Of a DNA stretch of 64,000 bases, positions 61,027 through 64,000 are shown piece after piece. The position numbers and the translations under genes are program-made. A model generated the notes under the pieces. It was not told where the DNA came from. It saw nothing but the letters and a program-made list of their open reading frames with translations, and ran no database searches. Source of the stretch: Bacteroidota bacterium (GTDB lineage Bacteria > Bacteroidota > Bacteroidia > 2-12-FULL-35-15); the NCBI GenBank assembly GCA_947469885.1, contig CANIQT010000002.1, forward strand, positions 62,001 through 126,000, read 5' to 3'. The stretch's first letter is position 1, and the number at the start of each line of letters is the position of its first letter.

Positions 61027-62886
61027 ATGAAAAAAATAGCTACACTTTTACTAATTTGCACTGTAAGTATTAACTTGCTTAAAGCACAAACTTCGGGTGG
61101 TCCTGACGTATACGGATATACCTGGAAAAGTAGTCTTGACCTCAACAATCCTCCTGTATATAACTGGATAGACATTGTACCTTTATCAGGTGCTCAAAAT
61201 GTTCGTTTTTTGTCTGACGACAATGTGGTAGGTTCCTTCCCTATCGGATTCAATTTTCATTATTATTGGTACGATGTATCACAGTTTTGGGTGGGATCTA
61301 ACGGATACATCGGCTTCACTAACGGACTAACTGCATCTCCTTTTCCAAATATCCCTTTAGCTGGAGGAACCAATAACTACATTGGGGCAATGACTTCAGA
61401 TTTGGTCTTCAATTCTCCTTTAATCAATGGTTATGCACCCGATACCGCTGAATGTTGGAGATGGAGCAATGCTGCTGGTGATACATTAATTGTATCCTAT
61501 ATCAATGTTCCTTTTTATTTATCTACTCTTCCGAATTATACCGGAAATAATACATTCCAGATTATTTTGTCGGCTGTTGATAGCTCAATTACTTTTCAAT
61601 ACAAAGAGCAAATTGGTACAACAATGCCAACTGCAGGAAATGTGATGACAATGGGTATCGAAAACAACTCTGGAAATATTGGTTTGATGCCGTATGTAAA
61701 CACCTACCCAATTGCCAATTTTGCAATCAAATTTTATTATCCGGCAAACACAACTTATCAAGTGTCGGATGCTGCTACCATGTCTAATAATAATCCTGAA
61801 ACTGGTGGGCAGTTTATTTCCGACCTTACACCTTCGCCTTATGTTATGAACACAACCATTAAAAACACAGGTAATCAGAATCTCTCCCCTTTCAACGTCT
61901 TCTCAAGGGTGATGGACAATGTTGGTGGAATACAGGTTCAGCAAAACATGATGAGTAATGCTCTAACGCCCGGACAAACACAAAACATGAGCATGACAAC
62001 AACCTGGAATCCCACCACAAGTGGTACTTATACCTATCAGTCGAATACTCAATCTGCTGGAGATTTAACTCCGAGCAATAATAGTAAAATTCAAGAGTTG
62101 CAGGTGGTAGATACTACCACTGCTAATATACGATTGTCATACGACAGCGGAATTAGTGGTGTTATTGGCGGATTGAGCTGGACAGGTGGCAATGGTGGTG
62201 CAGGTTATTATTTTGTTCCTCCTTTTTATCCTTGCTACCTTACTCAATTGCATTCCTACATTGAAGCCGACCCTAATGCTGTTGGGTTTTCAATGGAAGT
62301 TTATGATGATAATGGAGTGGCTGGAGCACCTGGAAGTTATATTGATTCTGTTACTATGGCTCCCGGAACAGTTTTAGTATCTGCATGGAACACATTACCT
62401 GTTACTAGTCCAATATATATAACATCAGGCGGAGTTTATGTTGCTTGGAGTATGAACGGACTTGGTGTTGCGTTAGCAGAAGATTCTATCGCTCCATTCT
62501 CTAATCGTACTTTTGAGGTCGTAAATGGAACTTGGGCTAATTACCGTTCGCGCGACATGCTTGATTTTTTAATCAATGTTACCATTCAAAAAGACCCTAA
62601 TGCAGGTGTAACTGAAGTTACGATGAATGATTATTTCGGGGAATTTTCTCCTAATCCTGCATCTTCATTTTCTGTGTTAAATTACGATTTACCTGCTGAT
62701 GTGAGTACTTTGTCTTATGAAATATATGATGTACAAGGGAAATTAATTCAAAACAAAAATCTGAACCACGAAATACATAACATCAGATTGACTGTAAATT
62801 CAGAATTATTGAATGCAGGAATTTACACCTGCAAAATAAATGTTGATGGAAATAAAGTGGTAAGAAAATTAGTGGTGATGAAGTAG
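61027..62886 (+). CDS. Large T9SS-sorted secreted protein
   Basis: A 619-residue protein with a signal peptide (ending LLKAQ). An N-terminal domain (NVRFLSDDNVVGSFPIGFNF, QFWVGSNGYIGF) resembles nidogen/NHL-like entry domains of large surface proteins. Next come a CARDB/Ig-like segment (TTIKNTGNQNLSPFNVFSR), a further beta domain, and a T9SS sorting domain (FSPNPASSF ... YDVQGKLI ... NAGIYTCKI ... KLVVMK). No catalytic motif is visible. It is probably a structural or adhesive surface protein. Confidence 0.8.
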   Translation: MKKIATLLLICTVSINLLKAQTSGGPDVYGYTWKSSLDLNNPPVYNWIDIVPLSGAQNVRFLSDDNVVGSFPIGFNFHYYWYDVSQFWVGSNGYIGFTNGLTASPFPNIPLAGGTNNYIGAMTSDLVFNSPLINGYAPDTAECWRWSNAAGDTLIVSYINVPFYLSTLPNYTGNNTFQIILSAVDSSITFQYKEQIGTTMPTAGNVMTMGIENNSGNIGLMPYVNTYPIANFAIKFYYPANTTYQVSDAATMSNNNPETGGQFISDLTPSPYVMNTTIKNTGNQNLSPFNVFSRVMDNVGGIQVQQNMMSNALTPGQTQNMSMTTTWNPTTSGTYTYQSNTQSAGDLTPSNNSKIQELQVVDTTTANIRLSYDSGISGVIGGLSWTGGNGGAGYYFVPPFYPCYLTQLHSYIEADPNAVGFSMEVYDDNGVAGAPGSYIDSVTMAPGTVLVSAWNTLPVTSPIYITSGGVYVAWSMNGLGVALAEDSIAPFSNRTFEVVNGTWANYRSRDMLDFLINVTIQKDPNAGVTEVTMNDYFGEFSPNPASSFSVLNYDLPADVSTLSYEIYDVQGKLIQNKNLNHEIHNIRLTVNSELLNAGIYTCKINVDGNKVVRKLVVMK

Positions 62887-62911
62887 TTCATTGGTTCACT
62901 AGTTCATTAGT
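62884..62911. repeat. Period-8 array shared with 44343-44370
   Basis: 28 bases identical to the inverse complement of 44343-44370, built of words AGTTCATT, GGTTCACT, AGTTCATT. It overlaps the stop codon of the T9SS gene and precedes its terminator. Confidence 0.85.
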
Positions 62912-62919
62912 TGATTATT

Positions 62920-62951
62920 AAAAAATCCGTTCCGTTCCGAACGGATTTTTT
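62920..62951. terminator. Bidirectional terminator between convergent genes
   Basis: Arms 62920-62932 and 62939-62951 (core ATCCGTTC / GAACGGAT with A- and T-runs) form a hairpin with a 6-base loop. Confidence 0.9.
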
Positions 62952-62957
62952 ATTCCA

Positions 62958-63563
62958 TTAAAATGCCCCATCTTCTATAAGCCGAATAGCCTGTTCGATA
63001 TATTTGTCATCCCCTTCTGCATCATATTGGTCTTTCAAGTTGGAAGAAAACATTAGAGCCACACTTTGCCACATAAATGCTGAAAAAGAACCCCGCATTT
63101 CTTTTACAATAGTGTAAGTTGTTTTTCCTGTTTCTCGATCAATCAGTTTCACGAGCAATCTGCCCTGAGTAGTAGTAAGATTTTCCAACTCCTTACCAAA
63201 CTGAGATTTTAACTGCTTTTCTGCTACTTTAGTATATTTTTTTCGTTCTTCTTCTGGCATACTTGCAAGTATCCTGTCATATTCTTTTAATTTAGCTGCA
63301 GCAAGAATTGCATAAGGGTACACTACTTTGACATTATACTTTAATCGATCCCATGCTGCTTTTTGTTTTTTGTTTTTAAATACTCTGTCAGTGTAACAAA
63401 CAATAGGTTCGAGTGTTACAAAGGGAATCGTATCGCCCTCATACACTATTGCTTTTACTCTAAAACCGCCTAGCGGTAACGAAAGACCATTTGTAACAGT
63501 GTCGGATTGTGAATAAACAAACAGTGGGAAAAGAAATAAAAAAAGAAGTGTATTTTTTTTCAT
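62958..63563 (-). CDS. DUF4294 family exported protein
   Basis: A 201-residue protein with a signal peptide (ending FVYSQ) and a helical C-terminal domain: YNVKVVYPYAILAAAKLKEY, EKQLKSQFGKELENLTTTQG and LLVKLIDRETG. This matches DUF4294 as I recall it. The function is unknown. It is the gene upstream of the shared terminator, on the minus strand. Confidence 0.8.
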   Translation of the reverse strand: MKKNTLLFLFLFPLFVYSQSDTVTNGLSLPLGGFRVKAIVYEGDTIPFVTLEPIVCYTDRVFKNKKQKAAWDRLKYNVKVVYPYAILAAAKLKEYDRILASMPEEERKKYTKVAEKQLKSQFGKELENLTTTQGRLLVKLIDRETGKTTYTIVKEMRGSFSAFMWQSVALMFSSNLKDQYDAEGDDKYIEQAIRLIEDGAF

Positions 63564-63632
63564 CTGGTAAATGAATAATACAAAGGTAATACCAAATGAA
63601 GTACAATTAAAATTGTATATCGTTAATAAAAT

Positions 63633-64000
63633 TTAAATTCTATTGGCTTTCCATTTCGAAATTTCACCAACTTCTTCTTTGTTTGAAGAGAGGGTTACTT
63701 TGCTTTCACTTATTAATTTTGCTCCCATAAGCGAAGCTATTAAAGCTTGGTCTTCATTTTCCTCAAGCAAAATTTCGGGTTTGTAATGGTGATTGATAAA
63801 ATGCGTATCAAAGTTACCTGACGTAAATGCCTGGTGTTTTAAAACAAATTTACAGAACGGCAAAGTTGTTTCCACACCTATTATTTTATAGTCATCAATA
63901 GCGCGAATCATACGGTTAATGGCCTCTTCCCTGTCCTTTCCAAACGAAATAAGCTTAGAAATCATGGGGTCGTAATAAATAGGAATATCCATTCCTTCCT
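63633..64000 (-). CDS. accC: Acetyl-CoA carboxylase biotin carboxylase, C-terminal end (partial)
   Basis: The last about 122 residues of a biotin carboxylase-type protein. The frame is open to the window edge and reads EGMDIPIYYDPMISKLI, the C-terminal-domain motif of AccC/PccA, followed by GKDREEAINRMIRAIDDYKI and GVETTLPFCKFVLKHQAFTSG. AccC carboxylates biotin with ATP and bicarbonate for fatty-acid synthesis; propionyl- or methylcrotonyl-CoA carboxylase subunits look alike. The remainder lies beyond base 64000. Confidence 0.85.
   Translation of the reverse strand, partial: EGMDIPIYYDPMISKLISFGKDREEAINRMIRAIDDYKIIGVETTLPFCKFVLKHQAFTSGNFDTHFINHHYKPEILLEENEDQALIASLMGAKLISESKVTLSSNKEEVGEISKWKANRI

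Overview
The window is a stretch of chromosome from a Bacteroidota bacterium. The evidence is AT-rich DNA, promoters of the TTTG / TAnnTTTG type, six proteins ending in a type IX secretion (T9SS, Por) C-terminal sorting domain, and families largely confined to the phylum (TamL, BT_3928-type DoxX protein, DUF1599, DUF4294, DUF4476, DUF4834, DUF5777). I cannot assign a genus. No tRNA, rRNA, CRISPR array, transposase, integrase or phage gene was seen. Most of the window looks like ordinary core chromosome.

Layout. Bases 1-3029: a 3' gene fragment, two haem-binding lipoproteins with a DUF5777 barrel, and a VOC protein. Bases 3332-10823: two tandem TMTC-like membrane/TPR proteins, a CotH kinase and a T9SS cargo protein. 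Bases 10861-12930: an unusual cysteine-rich ECF sigma factor with three small genes, closed by a perfect terminator. Bases 13090-19942: a small lipoprotein, a secreted agmatine/peptidylarginine-deiminase-like enzyme, a NYN-LOTUS protein, DUF4476, a saccharopine dehydrogenase family protein and an ECF sigma / membrane protein / Spy-like operon. Bases 20054-23336: a two-part transketolase split by a VWA protein. Bases 23626-28100: ychF, parE and a repeat-bearing winged-helix protein. Bases 28157-34300: a BamA-like barrel, TamL, an RNA methyltransferase and a 2-oxoglutarate oxygenase. Bases 34343-42442: an SDR, a radical SAM/SPASM protein, small envelope proteins, PlsY and a 1491-residue secreted protein of unknown function. 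Bases 42646-48202: prmA, tpiA, an OppB-type permease, BT_3928, DUF1599 and folP. Bases 48246-64000: secreted and T9SS proteins, a GDSL hydrolase, a PD40 propeller, an RND efflux operon (adaptor, pump, TolC), DUF4294 and the end of accC.

The most unusual signal is not a gene. At least a dozen spacers, and three places inside coding sequence, consist of degenerate tandem words with a period of 7 bp (sometimes 8). The word differs from site to site while the period is kept. Two arrays sit in signal-peptide codons, where a change in copy number would shift the frame. Other non-coding structure includes three dyads at exact 21-bp spacing upstream of the 1491-residue gene, twin palindromes after parE, and a duplicated 41-bp promoter/leader in front of two neighbouring genes.

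Functional themes are envelope biogenesis (TamL, BamA-like, PlsY, giant protein), T9SS export of enzymes, envelope stress control (two ECF systems) and housekeeping. All functions are inferred by reading motifs; no database search was run.
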